DNA from: Alentia gelatinosa
Taxonomy: Eukaryota > Annelida > Polychaeta > Phyllodocida > Polynoidae
Reading direction: 5' to 3'
NCBI GenBank assembly: GCA_950022655.1
Contig: OX465584.1
Location: forward strand, 5,031,694-5,095,693
Length of the DNA: 64,000 nt
Each line of letters opens with the position of its first letter. Position 1 is the stretch's first letter. A program made the translations under genes and the position numbers. The notes under the pieces were generated by a model, which worked only from the letters and a program-made list of their open reading frames with translations, did not search any database and had not been told where the DNA came from. Shown here piece by piece: positions 31,702-42,262 of the stretch.

Positions 31702-32469
31702 TAGACTGGCTCAAGTCTTTGATTATGAACATTTATTAAATGATTAAATACAATAAGAATGAAGTTCATTAAAGTATGTATCCTTCTCTGACTGGCCCAT
31801 GAATCAAAGACTTGTCCACTATGAACAAAACCTCCTTTATTACCCACCTAATACGGATTCTCCATGCTAAACCTATGGAGCCTACAGATCGCTACTGAGT
31901 AGATTACGGACCTCCGGAATCTCCTAGGAGAATACGGCATTTTGGGCCACCTGAAGGGCATTATGGGAACTAATATATATAAACAATGCATGGCGCTTGG
32001 GTCGAATTTCTAATTATTTATAAGATTTTTCCCTAATAATTACTCGAAATCTGAGTAATAAATACAATATTACCACGATTTCGATCTGAGTGGCCGTATT
32101 CTCCTTGTCGTTGACACTACGTAATACTTCTCGCTATCGCTAAGAGTTTTACTACGCGTCAACTACGCGAAGAATACGGCCACTCAGATCGAAATCATGG
32201 TAATATTGTGTATGTATGTGCCCCAAGCCACTCTCTGTAACCTTACACCTCCTCCTACCCCTCCCCCTCCTCCAGTTCCCTAGCTGCCTGTGTTGTCATA
32301 GCAATATATCTCACATTAAGTATGTCTGCTTTTAGAGTATACACAGAACAAAAGTATTTGGGTTGAGGCGAACACAGAGGGATACCGTGTGGGATTTAAC
32401 CCGACCAACCCCTATATCGTAGAAGGGGTTGGTTGCCAAACTAAGGATGCAGGGACTGAAGCCAGTCTA
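31702..32469 (+). mobile_element. Family H copy 3 with nested hairpin element
   Basis: This starts TAGACTGGCTCAAGTC and ends GACTGAAGCCAGTCTA. The flanks ACCCCTCAC (31693-31701) and ACCTCTCAC (32470-32478) agree at 8 of 9. The H sequence CTCCTTTAT ... CCCCAAGCCACTC is interrupted at about 31840-32219 by element X. The right part is shortened relative to copy 2. Confidence 0.75.
31840..32219 (+). mobile_element. Hairpin-tailed element X
   Basis: A tip-like ATGCTAAACCTATGGAG (31874) resembles the G tip in reverse. The variable word GGAGAATACGGC lies at 31927. The hairpin at 32072-32208 has long arms (GATTTCGATCTGAGTGGCCG and complement). The apex is TCTCGCTATCGCTAAGAG, then TTTTACTACGCGTCAAC. 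The hairpin arm repeats the variable word (CCGTATTCTCC). It is inserted in H copy 3, so mobility of the whole unit is supported. Confidence 0.65.
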
Positions 32470-32478
32470 ACCTCTCAC

Positions 32479-32942
32479 CGCCCCCTGCTTCCCCCGGACG
32501 CCGTATGATGCCGCCACCGCCGCTCACATGCCCCACACTCAACTCCTGATTTTGGCAATTAAACAGGACCACCAAGCAGATGTTTTTTTTTATATCAAAC
32601 ACCGGTGTAAGGCGTTCAGAACAGGTGACCCCCACTCAGCCCCTCTCCTTCCCTCCTCCTACACTTCTCAGAGTGTCCCCAGGCCCAGCCGGTGCCTCTT
32701 CGGTATTGTTGGTTCTCACTCAGGGCCCTATTGGGGGAAATGGAGTTGGAAAACAGACACGGGCACTCTACGCATGTTCTAACCTTGATAACCATGCACA
32801 AAAGACCATCTGTGGGTAGAGTTATAATTATACCATGTGTGGGGTTTGTACTTCTGTGAACGGTTCTAGGGTTATAGCAAGTGTGATTTGTATAAGATTA
32901 TATTGGGCACAGAGTGATTACTAGTTCCGCCATCATCCGGGG
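32479..32942. other. Unassigned sequence
   Basis: Overlapping short frames on both strands around 32441-32819 show no domain. Nothing else supported. Confidence 0.35.
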
Positions 32943-33345
32943 GTGGGGAGTTATCTCAGTCGTTAGGGCACTGGAATTGTAACCCCAAAGTTGTGGGACT
33001 CTGTGGGTACGAGTCTCATCCCCAGCAGTGATTTACTGTTATATCAAAGGCCAATCCTTCTCATACCATGTCTATGTGGGGTGGTGTGCAGCCACCATTC
33101 TCCTTCATCCCCAGCAGTAGTAGATTTACTGCCATATCAAAGGCCAACCCTTCTCATACCATGTCTATGTGGTGTGAGAAGTAAAAGATCTCTCACCTCG
33201 GTAAATGTGTAAGGGTGAGATTTCTACCTGAATTCATCACATAGATTCGATCACCACCCTCGTGGTGTAAAGGAACCTTGAGAAATTCTGGTAAGGATCT
33301 ATAATGGTTGAATGGACGTTAAATCAAACCAAACAAACATAACCG
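32943..33345 (+). repeat. tRNA-derived SINE with LINE-like tail
   Basis: The head at 32943-33026 has an A-box-like TTATCTCAGTCGTTAGGG and the B-box-like GGGTACGAGTCTCATCC. The body contains a 65-bp direct duplication (33019-33083 and 33107-33175: ATATCAAAGGCCAAYCCTTC). The 3' end GGACGTTAAATCAAACCAAA, then CAAACA, matches the end of the LINE remnant at 12901. Such tail sharing is how SINEs recruit LINE reverse transcriptase. The RNA would be Pol III-made; no coding function. Confidence 0.7.
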
Positions 33346-33472
33346 CCATCATCCGCCAGGAAATTGTAATATAGCGCAACAGAAGTCGGGGGACAACCCC
33401 TATTCCTTATAATTGGGAGGCAAGGTGGCCATCTCCATGACACGCTCTACGATGCACAATTGCATTGAATTT

Positions 33473-33740
33473 CGCACTCCTCTCATAAGATCGCACTCTT
33501 AACGAACTAGACTTAGAGCCTTGAGAATCCACTGGCCTGCCTCCCATGCGAAACACGTACATCAATGCAACCCAAAGATTCCTATAATCTCAATGATACC
33601 AACTAGCGGGAATACTGTGTGCCAGTGGATTCTCAAGGCTCTAAGCCTAGTTCGTTAAGATTTCTTCTCCCATAGAGCGCAGTGAGAACCTTGTACAGAA
33701 TACCACTTAGAGAGTGTCAGATCTTATGAGAGAAGTGCAC
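33473..33740. mobile_element. Family I copy 3
   Basis: This starts GCACTCCTCTCATAAGATCG with an internal deletion of the left arm. It continues ACTCTTAACGAACTAGACTT and ends CTTATGAGAGAAGTGC. The right arm is full length. Confidence 0.65.
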
Positions 33741-33898
33741 GTCGTCGGGGTTCATCGGGAGGTCGGAATTCTGCGTCGGCGTTGGTGGGTTCCAGGCCCA
33801 ATGTTTTCTACGTCAGATGCCAATCAATTCACTTTGTATTTTTAATGCAGAAAATGCTGACTGCAATTTTTCATGAATGCTATAGTTTTTCACTCTAA

Positions 33899-34169
33899 GG
33901 CCCGGCGTCCACCTACTACGATATGGCTCCGATATGGTCTACGATGTACCTCCTGATAGAAAATCAAAATCAAAACCTAATATCGGGGCAGTTGACCACA
34001 TTTCTGCGATTAGACACCGATAAAAACTCCATACAATGCGTGGTGGATTGGCATGTCTGGACATATGTCTATGATTTTGCACCTTCCCGATATGTCACCG
34101 ATATTTGCGTTTTGTATCGGAGCCATATCGGTAGGTCTAAATTTCTATCGTAGTAGGTGGACGCCGGGC
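33899..34169 (-). mobile_element. Family B MITE, copy 3, full length
   Basis: It is 271 bp with near-perfect termini GGCCCGGCGTCCACCTACT and AGTAGGTGGACGCCGGGC. The interior is the reverse complement of copy 1 (ATTGGCATGTCTGGACATAT). Confidence 0.75.
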
Positions 34170-34812
34170 ATTACTATTTTTTTTCTATTATATATCCCAA
34201 ATGACTTTCCGACAGAGGACTCATGTGAGAGCTGTACACGAATAACTTCTTCCTCTTTTTCAATGTTTTTTAAACGAAATTTGAATCAAAACAGGGAAAG
34301 ATAAAACAAAAAAAAGGCTTCATATTAACTTCGTGTCGGCCATTAGCGTGGTGGCTTAAAAGCGAATTACTGCCCCCTAACGGCACTAATATCAATCAGT
34401 GCGCAACGCCCCAAGCGGAGAACGCGGGCACTGAAGCGAGCAGCGGAAGCTGTTTCCACGCATGCGTCGACGCCGACTTCCTGGTAGGGGTCCTGGAACT
34501 GAAATGGAAACCCCCGCAGCGGCCACGTGGCACAGCGGATGGTACGCTATGAGGAGGGGGTAAGAGGGGGGGGGGGCTGAGAGGGTGTGGGGAGGCTGAG
34601 AGGGGGGGGGGGGGGCAGTAGGGACACTATTCGGGTCTTTATATGAGCACGAACCCGACACACCTACTACACACGCGTTTCAGTGGCTGTCTTTGTCTCA
34701 GCACCTTTGAGTTAAAGTTCTGACACCTCTTTGTCTGGCTCTGACTATATTTTACTGTATTTATGGCTGTGGTATTATCGAGAAATCTCACAAAAATTCA
34801 TATGATTGTTTA
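34170..34812. other. Unassigned, with G-runs
   Basis: G homopolymer runs lie near 34566-34575 and 34600-34615. CpG-rich 34390-34530 includes CATGCGTCGACGCCG. No gene recognised. Confidence 0.35.
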
Positions 34813-35210
34813 TATGGTGTGAGTTGTCTACGATTTCGTCCCGATGAAAATCCCAAATCGTACAACATTTCAACATGCTGAAATGGCGGTGGTGAATCGA
34901 GAGAGCATAGTAGAGTATTCTGTCAGGAAAATTGCACGACATTTGAAATGGCCAAATCGTAGCCTATCGGGAGGTCCCAGAATCATAGACTTCTGTCGTG
35001 ATCCAATCCGTGAATCATACTCGATGACCACGATATCTTCCCGATAGGCTACCATACCCTATGACAGGCTACGAAAAATCCAACATGTTGGATTTTATCA
35101 GGACCTCTACGATTGGCATTTTCAATCGCAGAGTATCGTGAGTTGTCGTGAACGGAATCGCAGAAACCTGTTCCACTGCCACGATTTTTGCTGACCTCGC
35201 GATAGAATCA
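34813..35210. mobile_element. Diverged B-like repeat
   Basis: Words typical of family B in both orientations (TCTACGATTTCG, CGTAGCCTATCGGGAGG, CGATATCTTCCCGATAGG) and the palindromic phrases AACATGCTGAAATGG and CCAACATGTTGG are iterated. Termini are degraded (AGTTGTCTACGAT, ATCGTGAGTTGTC). Confidence 0.4.
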
Positions 35211-35338
35211 GTAAGGTGTCAGGAAGGCAGTTGGAAGGCCTATCAGAACCAGAATCGGCTTTGGTGGGGGAAGGGTTTTATTCATCTGAATTAAACCTTT
35301 TTCAAAGGAGAAAAAACGAAACACCTGCAGTGCTTAAA

Positions 35339-35636
35339 GGGTGGCGTCCACCGACCACGACAAGGCTACGACAAGCGCCTACAAAAAGTTCCAATCAGCG
35401 CTTGTCGCAGTTTTGTTGAAAGGGGGCTTTAAGACAGCATTGTCGGGCTGTGTCAGGAAGTATCCTTGTCGGAAGGCTCCCGACAAGCTTCTAATTGTGG
35501 CCTTGTCGTGGCCTTGTCGTAGACTCTTGTTGGGAACTGGGGTCCACCAACCAGGACAAGGCCTCCAATCATAGGCCAATCGTGGACCTTGTCGGGAACT
35601 CATTATTTAGCCTTGTCATGGTTGGTGGACGCCCCT
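35339..35636. mobile_element. Family C MITE
   Basis: The termini GGGTGGCGTCCACCGACCAC and the complement GGTTGGTGGACGCCCC flank about 298 bp. The interior iterates CGACAAGGC/GCCTTGTCG. The tip shares GGCGTCCACC with family B although the interior is unrelated. TTAA lies directly before it but not after it. Confidence 0.65.
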
Positions 35637-35639
35637 CTT

Positions 35640-36690
35640 GAGAGACCACATCTACCCCCCTCCCCCCCGCCCCCTTACATTAACATGCTTTTCCCCTGAA
35701 CTCACTCACCAAGCATCCCCCGCCCGTTACGCCTGTCTCAGTGAGCGGAGAATGTGGGGGGAGAGTGTGTAAGTAGTATATGGAGGTGACGGGTTGTTGA
35801 CACCTCTCCCCCCACAGTCATGTGTGGTATGCGGACATCACACAGGGGTGAGATAAAAGGGGGTATTTAACCCTCCTCACATGGGGTACGGGGTTTTTCA
35901 AAAACCGGCGCATACGGATAAATAGTGCGTATGAAAAAATAGGGGAAAACTAAAGTGAACCTGTTGGACAAGGGTGGGTAATGGATACTATATAGACTGC
36001 TTTCAGATAAAAGATACCCTTTAGAATTGGCGGATTGAGTGTGTAAGATGAATCATTAATAATACCCGTTTAGATCAACCTAGAGGTAGTTCAGCGATTG
36101 TATCGTAATCTCTGGTATTCCAGCTCCAATTTGGTGGTTTAGAAATGCATATTGCCTAAGTAATGTCTCAGATATGTAGCAGTACAATAACACTTTGGCA
36201 GGCATGGTTTCATATACCTATCTTTACCTAGGGAAAAATGATGAACTATAAACTATAACCCTAATATCCTCAACATTCATATCTTGTGGAAAACAACAGC
36301 GTAGCACTCACATCTACCGTTCTATGTAAAGCATTCACCCCTCATATCCATTTAGGGGTGAACAGCTGTGCTATGTTAATTAGCGAGGCACTGTGCAGTC
36401 AGGGTACCAGCGAGGTAAACTGGACAAGATGGCTGGACTTGAGAACCAGCCAAGCCCCACTGGAAAACTACCTCTAAATACACAGTAATACACAGTTACA
36501 AAGTTTTGAAGGTTAGCAATGACAAATGGGTATACATTTATCGATCCTTTTTTTTCATACAAGTCAGAGTGTGGCCAGTATGAGATGACCACTCAAGTGT
36601 CTCAACCCTGGATGAATACTATACTGAGTAGTAAGTATATCATCTGGGCTTCAAATTTGGTCTTATTTGGAAAAAACAAGAAACACTTCT
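35640..36690. other. Mostly unassigned; G-type tip at 35846
   Basis: AGGGGTGAGATAAAA at 35846 is the inverted G tip. GTACGGGG and GCATACGG words follow (35887-35935), so a decayed hairpin element is likely. The rest has no supported feature. Confidence 0.35.
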
Positions 36691-36694
36691 CCTA

Positions 36695-36785
36695 AACCTA
36701 ACCCTACCCTTGACCCTTTCCCTAACCCAACCCCTATCCCTATCCCTAAGCCTAAGCCTAACCCTAACATTAACCCTACATCTAA
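36695..36785. repeat. Interstitial CCCTAA-like tract
   Basis: Degenerate CCTAACCC, CCCTATCC and CCTAAGCC units run over about 90 bp, similar to but shorter than 12215-12365. Confidence 0.65.
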
Positions 36786-36887
36786 ACATTAAAGTATTTT
36801 CTATATCCACTGGTTTATTTGTCTAAATACTAACTACTCAGACCTTTCCTTCTATATGAAAAAGTCTTATTCATAAGTATCCAAATC

Positions 36888-36962
36888 GGGTCGAGTTCTC
36901 CAATCGATTCCTCCAAGACGGGTCGAGTTCTCCTGACAACTACGGGTCGAGTTCTCCAGGAA
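36888..36962. repeat. CGGGTCGAGTTCTCC, three copies
   Basis: The 15-bp word occurs three times at intervals of 24-32 bp, with unrelated spacers in between. Confidence 0.75.
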
Positions 36963-37029
36963 CTATCACTATATGCTCTATAACATGTCATCGTATTTAT
37001 ATATATACCTATGACTGTATCAATTACGT

Positions 37030-37265
37030 ATACTGCCCGCTCATACCCATGGCGTATTTATATCCATACGGCACAGTGTGCCGTACGGGGTATGTGATCG
37101 CGTGACTAGGTAACATTTCGCCATTTTTATGTATTCAATAATACGAAAATAGGCTTACTGTCTTCGTACGTCAAAATCCTTGGTAAAATTATTAATCCCA
37201 TGGGACAAATAATTTTACCGCGTATTTTTGATGTACGAAGACAGTCAGCCAGTTTCCGTATAGTA
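37030..37265 (+). mobile_element. Hairpin-tailed element U1
   Basis: The tip block ATACCCATGGCGTATTTATA contains the palindrome GGCACAGTGTGCC and TACGGGGTATG. The hairpin at about 37152-37250 has arms GGCTTACTGTCTTCGTACGT and complement around AATTATT..AATAATT. The same block order is found at 48395-49240, 39553-39805 (reverse) and, less completely, 63160-63310. Confidence 0.55.
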
Positions 37266-37280
37266 CGAGTAGGGCCCGGG

Positions 37281-38020
37281 TAATTAGTGAATACCTCTGT
37301 GTTTTGTGTTAAGCAAACTGCCAGACGACAATTGTCCCTGTCCAGCATTGTCTGACACGTTGGTTTCTACGTTCCCGCCTTATCTCTACATGAGACGCCG
37401 GTCTGTCTCACCTCCACCAATCATATCTCACCTTGCGGTCACGTGGTCACACCCTCAGCGTCTGCCGCCTACGTCATTAATCACAGGTGGCCTTCAGGTC
37501 TCGGGACACTAATTATGGCTTTTTCAGCGAATCAGAAATTTGTGTCCCACCCACGGCGTTGGAAAAGAAGACAGGTTTCAAGCTAATACCAATAGTTCTA
37601 AAGGTGAGATTACTCAATGAGGCTGAAAGATTTGAATTATCTTATCCAGCCTACGTTAATAGAACAGCGTATCTATTTGCTACCTAGTAATATTAGCTGA
37701 AAATCTAAACCACAAATAAACATGAGAGTGGCTTATACAATACACTACTACTGTTCTTGTCGCAATAAATAAATAGCAGCAACCATATATATTACAATCA
37801 ATATTCCCTTTATGACACCACTATAACAATGCAGCTATTTCAAGCTCTACAAAGATATGTAGCATATAATCATGGTTTAACGACACCATTTGTCACTGGG
37901 ATTGAATCGGTCTTGATATCAACAGTTACTGTAACTCTCAATAATTCATGTATCTCAGAGTGCTGCCACCTGGTAGGACGATGTGACACTACATACATTC
38001 CAAACACACAGCGGTGGACG
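37281..38020. other. Unassigned sequence
   Basis: GGTCACGTGGTCAC at 37438 is an isolated E-box. No gene is supported. Confidence 0.35.
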
Positions 38021-38410
38021 GTGGGAGACAGACAGATAGGGACAGGTAGACAGACAGGGACAGGTAGACAGACAGGGACAGACAGACAGGGAAAGACAGA
38101 CAGACAGACAGACAGGGAAAGACAGACAGACAGGGACAGACAGACAGACAGGGACAGGTACACAGACAGGGACAAGTAGACAGACAAGGACATAGACAAG
38201 GAAAGAAACAGGGAGAGAGACAGAGACAAAGGCAGGGACAGAGACAGAGGCAGGGACAGGGATAGAGACAGAGACAAAGAAAAAAACAGAAACCAGGACA
38301 AAAACAGAGACGGGACAGAGAGAGAACAGGGGCTGAGACAGAACAGGGACAGTGAAAGAGACAGAGATAAAGACAGAGTCAGGGATAGTTACAGAGACAG
38401 AGAGATGTAC
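38020..38410. repeat. GACAGACAGGGA microsatellite/minisatellite
   Basis: The polypurine-biased GACA/GGGACA array covers nearly 400 bp. The Arg-Gln-Thr-Asp frames on the plus strand and Leu-Ser frames on the minus strand are translations of it. Confidence 0.9.
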
Positions 38411-38774
38411 ATTAATCCGGAGGGAAGACACTCCTGACCCTCACAGCTCACCTCTACCTCTCCCACCTTCCCACCTGGCCACGCCCCAGGTCAGCCCCGA
38501 CACGGCAGGTGAGTGGGGGAGGATGCGAACCCTGATTACAGGTGGGAGATACCTCCAGGTAAAACATTCACTCCGCTACCTCCGCGCTTCCCAGAAAAGA
38601 TTCCTCATTTCATGGTTTGTATTCATTGTTCATAACAGGGTGGCGCAAAATCGCGCCAGTCTACACGGCCGATTACGGATGAGACCAGTCCCTGTGTCAC
38701 TCAGAAGGGGTGGAGGTGTATGATACAGAGACTGAGGCCAGTCTAGCGGACACCTTGCGTAAGCGGCCACTTAA
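38411..38774. other. Unassigned, with H and J terminus scraps
   Basis: GAGACTGAGGCCAGTCTA (38727-38744) is a family H end. It is followed directly by the J-like GCGGACACCTTGCGTAAGCG, so two truncated elements abut. Confidence 0.4.
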
Positions 38775-39438
38775 GGCCCGGCCCCACTGGTGCGATGCGA
38801 TCGTCGCACATGATTTATGGCCCCATAAACGCTCCCTCGGAGGGGATTATGACCCCTATTGCGATGGATTCATCGCATTCAATCGCAGAGAAAATCCAGG
38901 GTATGCCCCACTGATGCGATTGATTCGTCGCATCACTTCTGGCATCACCTATGTATAATAGGTCTAGATATAGAACTTAATTTCTAATATTTATGATATA
39001 CTCACATCTAATTATAATCATATCACTTCTCAACCTCATGTTTTACGAAGTATCAGAATAACACCTAGGCTAGAGGCACAGCCTGCTGTTTTCACAGCTT
39101 TCACACCTCCCAAGACTGCCATCCACATAAATGCTGTCAAGTATGGCAGTTATTGACTGTAACTACATGAGTTCAATGCAGTATAAACTGTTTGTATAGA
39201 AATATAAAAGGAAGTACTTTGTAGCGATGCGACGAATCCATCGCACATCATGAACATTTCAAGATGTGCGATGCGACGGATCCGTCGCATCGCACACGAT
39301 CGCACACGCGCGCATCCCCGGCCCCACAGGAGCGATTGTGTGCGATGCGACGGGCGGCGCCGTTTTTATTACCCTCGCCGGCCGTTTATGACTTTTTATT
39401 GACTTGCGACAATCGCATCGCATCAGTGGGGCCTGGCC
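38775..39438 (+). mobile_element. Family D element, copy 1
   Basis: The termini GGCCCGGCCCCACTGGTGCG (continuing ATGCGAT) and the complement CATCAGTGGGGCCTGGCC enclose 664 bp. Subterminal regions iterate GCGATGCGAC and CATCGCA in both directions. Copy 2 at 45510 has the same length in the opposite orientation. No coding frame of note. Confidence 0.75.
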
Positions 39439-39552
39439 TTTATCTTATCAAGCCTACAGATATATCCCAATGCCGCGGGCAGAGGGATATATCTGATCGA
39501 TAATATTACTTATATAGAACGTCCTGACCATGCTGTACAAGTCACAAAACGA

Positions 39553-39805
39553 GATGGTTATTTAGTTTGTACGGAATGAGGCGTTTACGCCGAGTTCCGT
39601 ACAAACTGTAAATTTATATATTTACTATATATCCGATTTTTTTTTTTAAATCATTAATTTCATTTAGCTTAACAACCAATATCTTAATAAACGTGCATGG
39701 CAAAGTGGTCCGTATTTTAGTGTACGGACCAGTGGTCCGTACAGTATTTTTATGTTATATGGCGAAACGGTGTGTATTTACAGTACATACGGCATGGGTA
39801 TATAG
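39553..39805 (-). mobile_element. Hairpin-tailed element U3
   Basis: The hairpin AGTTTGTACGGAATGAGGCG / CGCCGAGTTCCGTACAAACT has 14 perfectly paired outer bases (39559-39602). It is followed by a core with GTCCGTATTTTAGTGTACGG and the U tip in reverse (ACATACGGCATGGGTATATA). GTCCGTAC in the core repeats the arm word. Confidence 0.55.
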
Positions 39806-40434
39806 TAAATGTAGATAATAACACACCACATGACAGTTCATCTTAGGATAAAGTATAACTTATATTTTGTACACATATTATCCAGAGATGTCAAACTTAA
39901 TCCAAGTTGACAAGGAAACGGTAAATCTATCTGTAGAAACAGCAATCATTCTCACAAATAACATGTATTTTCCGTCGGCTGATTCCTTTCCCTGGAAATA
40001 CAAACATGTAATTTGTGTTGTGAGAACCCTGAGGGTTATTATAGGCCACACAGAATGTCTAATCATATTTCCTCGGGGGGTGTGGGGTCCTGGCGGTTAC
40101 CGGTAGCCAGTAATACGTAGTTTCTAAAGCCACCACTTGGTGGAGCCGTCACAGAACGGTACCACGGACTGACAACAAACCACACCACTGTATGGGTCAA
40201 GATCTGGTTTCTCCTCTTTACGGTTTCTTCCTGTTTATTTTTTATCAAGCTTTCTTATATTTTTCTTATTTAATCTTTATATTGTTTCAGTTTTATATCT
40301 ATTTTGAAAAGTGGGGACTATTCAAATCCCGATAACAATAGCAGCGATGCAAATGGTGATAGATATGTGACAGAAAGCTTATGGATGCGTTTAATGTAAT
40401 CTTAATTTGAACTATAAGATATATAAAGTGTGTC
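39806..40434. other. Unassigned sequence
   Basis: Two short overlapping frames on opposite strands (39867-40106) without domains; otherwise nothing. Confidence 0.35.
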
Positions 40435-41030
40435 TTTAACATGCCCACCAACCAACCTCTCCACCCAACAAACTGCCCACCCTCCGACCTGCCCATCCAC
40501 CAACCCATCTACACATCAACCTGCCTACATACCAACCAACCTGCCCGACCATCAACCTGCCCACCCACCAACCTGCCCACCCAATAACCCACCTACACAC
40601 CCTGCTGCCCACTCAACATGCTGCCCATTCAACAACCTGCCCACTCAACATCCTGCCCATGCAACATGCTGCCCATTCAACAACCTGCCCACCCACCAAC
40701 CTGCCCACCCACCACCCTGCCCACCAATCAACCTGCCCGACCATCAACCTGCCCACCCACCAACCTGCCCACCCAATAACCCACCTACACACCCTGCTGC
40801 CCACTCAACATCCTGCCCATTCAACAACCTGCCCATGCCACATGCTGCCCATTCAACAACCTGCCCACCCACCAACCTGCCCACCAATCAACCTGCCCTA
40901 CCATCAACCTGGCCTTTTACCCATTTACCAAAACACCCACCAATCCAGCCAACCACCAGTCTATCCATCTACCAACCTACTCACCCATCCACTTAATTGC
41001 CCACACATCTACCAACTTGTCCATCAAGCA
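40435..41030. repeat. CCCACCAACCTG minisatellite, block 1
   Basis: Tandem 12-bp CCCACCAACCTG units are interspersed with ATTCAACAACCTG. A larger duplication is present: about 140 bp at 40540-40680 recurs at 40730-40870. The His/Pro/Thr-rich frames are translations of the repeat. Confidence 0.9.
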
Positions 41031-41084
41031 AATTTGCCCATCCACCCACTCTACCCCAACCTACCTCTCTGCCATACTGCCTAT

Positions 41085-41320
41085 CCACCAACCTGTCCAC
41101 CTTTCCACAAACCTGTCCACCTTTCCACCAACCTGTCCACCTATCCACCAACCTGTCCACCTATCCACCAACAAGTCCACCTATCCACCAACCTGTCCAC
41201 CTATCCACCAACCTGTCCACCTATCCACCAACCTGTCCACCTATCCACCAACCTGTCCACCTATCCACCAACCTGTCCACCTATCCACCAACCTGTCCAC
41301 CTATCCACCAACCTGCACAC
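41085..41320. repeat. 20-bp tandem minisatellite, block 2
   Basis: The unit CTGTCCACCTATCCACCAAC is repeated about eleven times with almost no divergence; the first two units have TTTCC for TATCC. Higher purity than block 1 suggests recent amplification. Confidence 0.9.
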
Positions 41321-41800
41321 ACATACACAATTTATTAGAATGTTTCTCTAAAAACCAGCGTAGTACTAGCTGAACACTGTTACCCATAATGCACCAGAAA
41401 AATGGAGGCGTTGCCCATAGTGCACCAAAAAATGGAAGGCGTTACCTGGCCTATGATGTGAGTCAGCACATAAGCCAGGATTCTAGACCTCTGTCTCCAG
41501 TGCCTTGGGCCTGGTCCCCGCGTCCCCCCTGGTCCCTGGTACCTCCCCCTGGTACCTCCCCCTGGTCCCTCCTCCCTGCCACCACGATGTCGCCGCACGC
41601 TGATAGATGGCGCTGCCGTCACTGTGGGTGGGTGGTACATCTATCCGGCGGCAGGGGGCGGCACGGCAGCGATCGTTCACTCGCCGAGCGGAGGTATGGT
41701 TGATAGATGGCGACCGCAATGCGCTTCTGGGCATGGTGTATACATGGGTGGACGTTATGATTTACGCTCATTCGTCCACCTACTTACCTGCCCTACAAGC
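41321..41800. other. Unassigned, with two small duplications
   Basis: A 31-bp word (CCCATARTGCACCAGAAAAA) is duplicated at 41383-41447. CCTGGTACCTCCC is repeated at 41530-41570. The frames of about 100 residues on both strands are not supported. Confidence 0.4.
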
Positions 41801-41802
41801 CT

Positions 41803-42262
41803 GGGGGCTGTTGAATAAAGTACGAGCGAGAAAAAAGTCTCCCAGAATAGTCTTTGGGGCCATTGTGTTGTATAAAATAATGTGTTGTAAACAGAAGATA
41901 TTGTGACAATAAGATTAATTTAAACCTCTTACAAGTGGACGTATACAAATAAGTTCAATTAGAAAATATCTTCACTTCTGTCCTACAATACTGAATCTAA
42001 AAAAAGTCCAGCATGTCGTTTATCGTTGGAGTTATCGTATCGTCCAGCACTGCGCTAGAAACGAACGATCTTTATTCAACAGCCCCCTATGAAGATAATT
42101 TCTAAATGAACGTATTTGTATACAACACCTTTTAGGAGGTTTAGATTACTCTAATTGTCAAAATATCTTCAGTTTATAACACATTATTTTATACAACACA
42201 AAGACAATTCTGGGAGACTTTTTTCTCGTTCGTAGTTTATTCAACAGCCTCCTGGGGTCTGT
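41803..42262. mobile_element. Family S long-inverted-repeat element
   Basis: The left end GGGGGCTGTTGAATAAAGTA and the complementary right end TTTATTCAACAGCCTCC have arms extending over 100 bp (AAGTCTCCCAGAAT, TTGTGTTGTATAAAATAATG). Internal CAACAGCCCCC at 42078 suggests a nested second terminus. Tips resemble family R. Confidence 0.65.

Noticed and set aside
37870..38431. Open frames of 143 and 158 residues on the minus strand
   Set aside because: Low-complexity Leu/Ser/Val frames through the GACAGACAGGGA array.
41085..41320. CRISPR-like regular repeats
   Set aside because: The 20-bp units are directly tandem with no spacers, and the genome is evidently eukaryotic.
40430..41373. Open frames of 113-230 residues rich in Pro, Thr, His
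   Set aside because: They are translations of the CCCACCAACCTG and CTGTCCACCTATCCACCAAC minisatellites, open in several frames at once.
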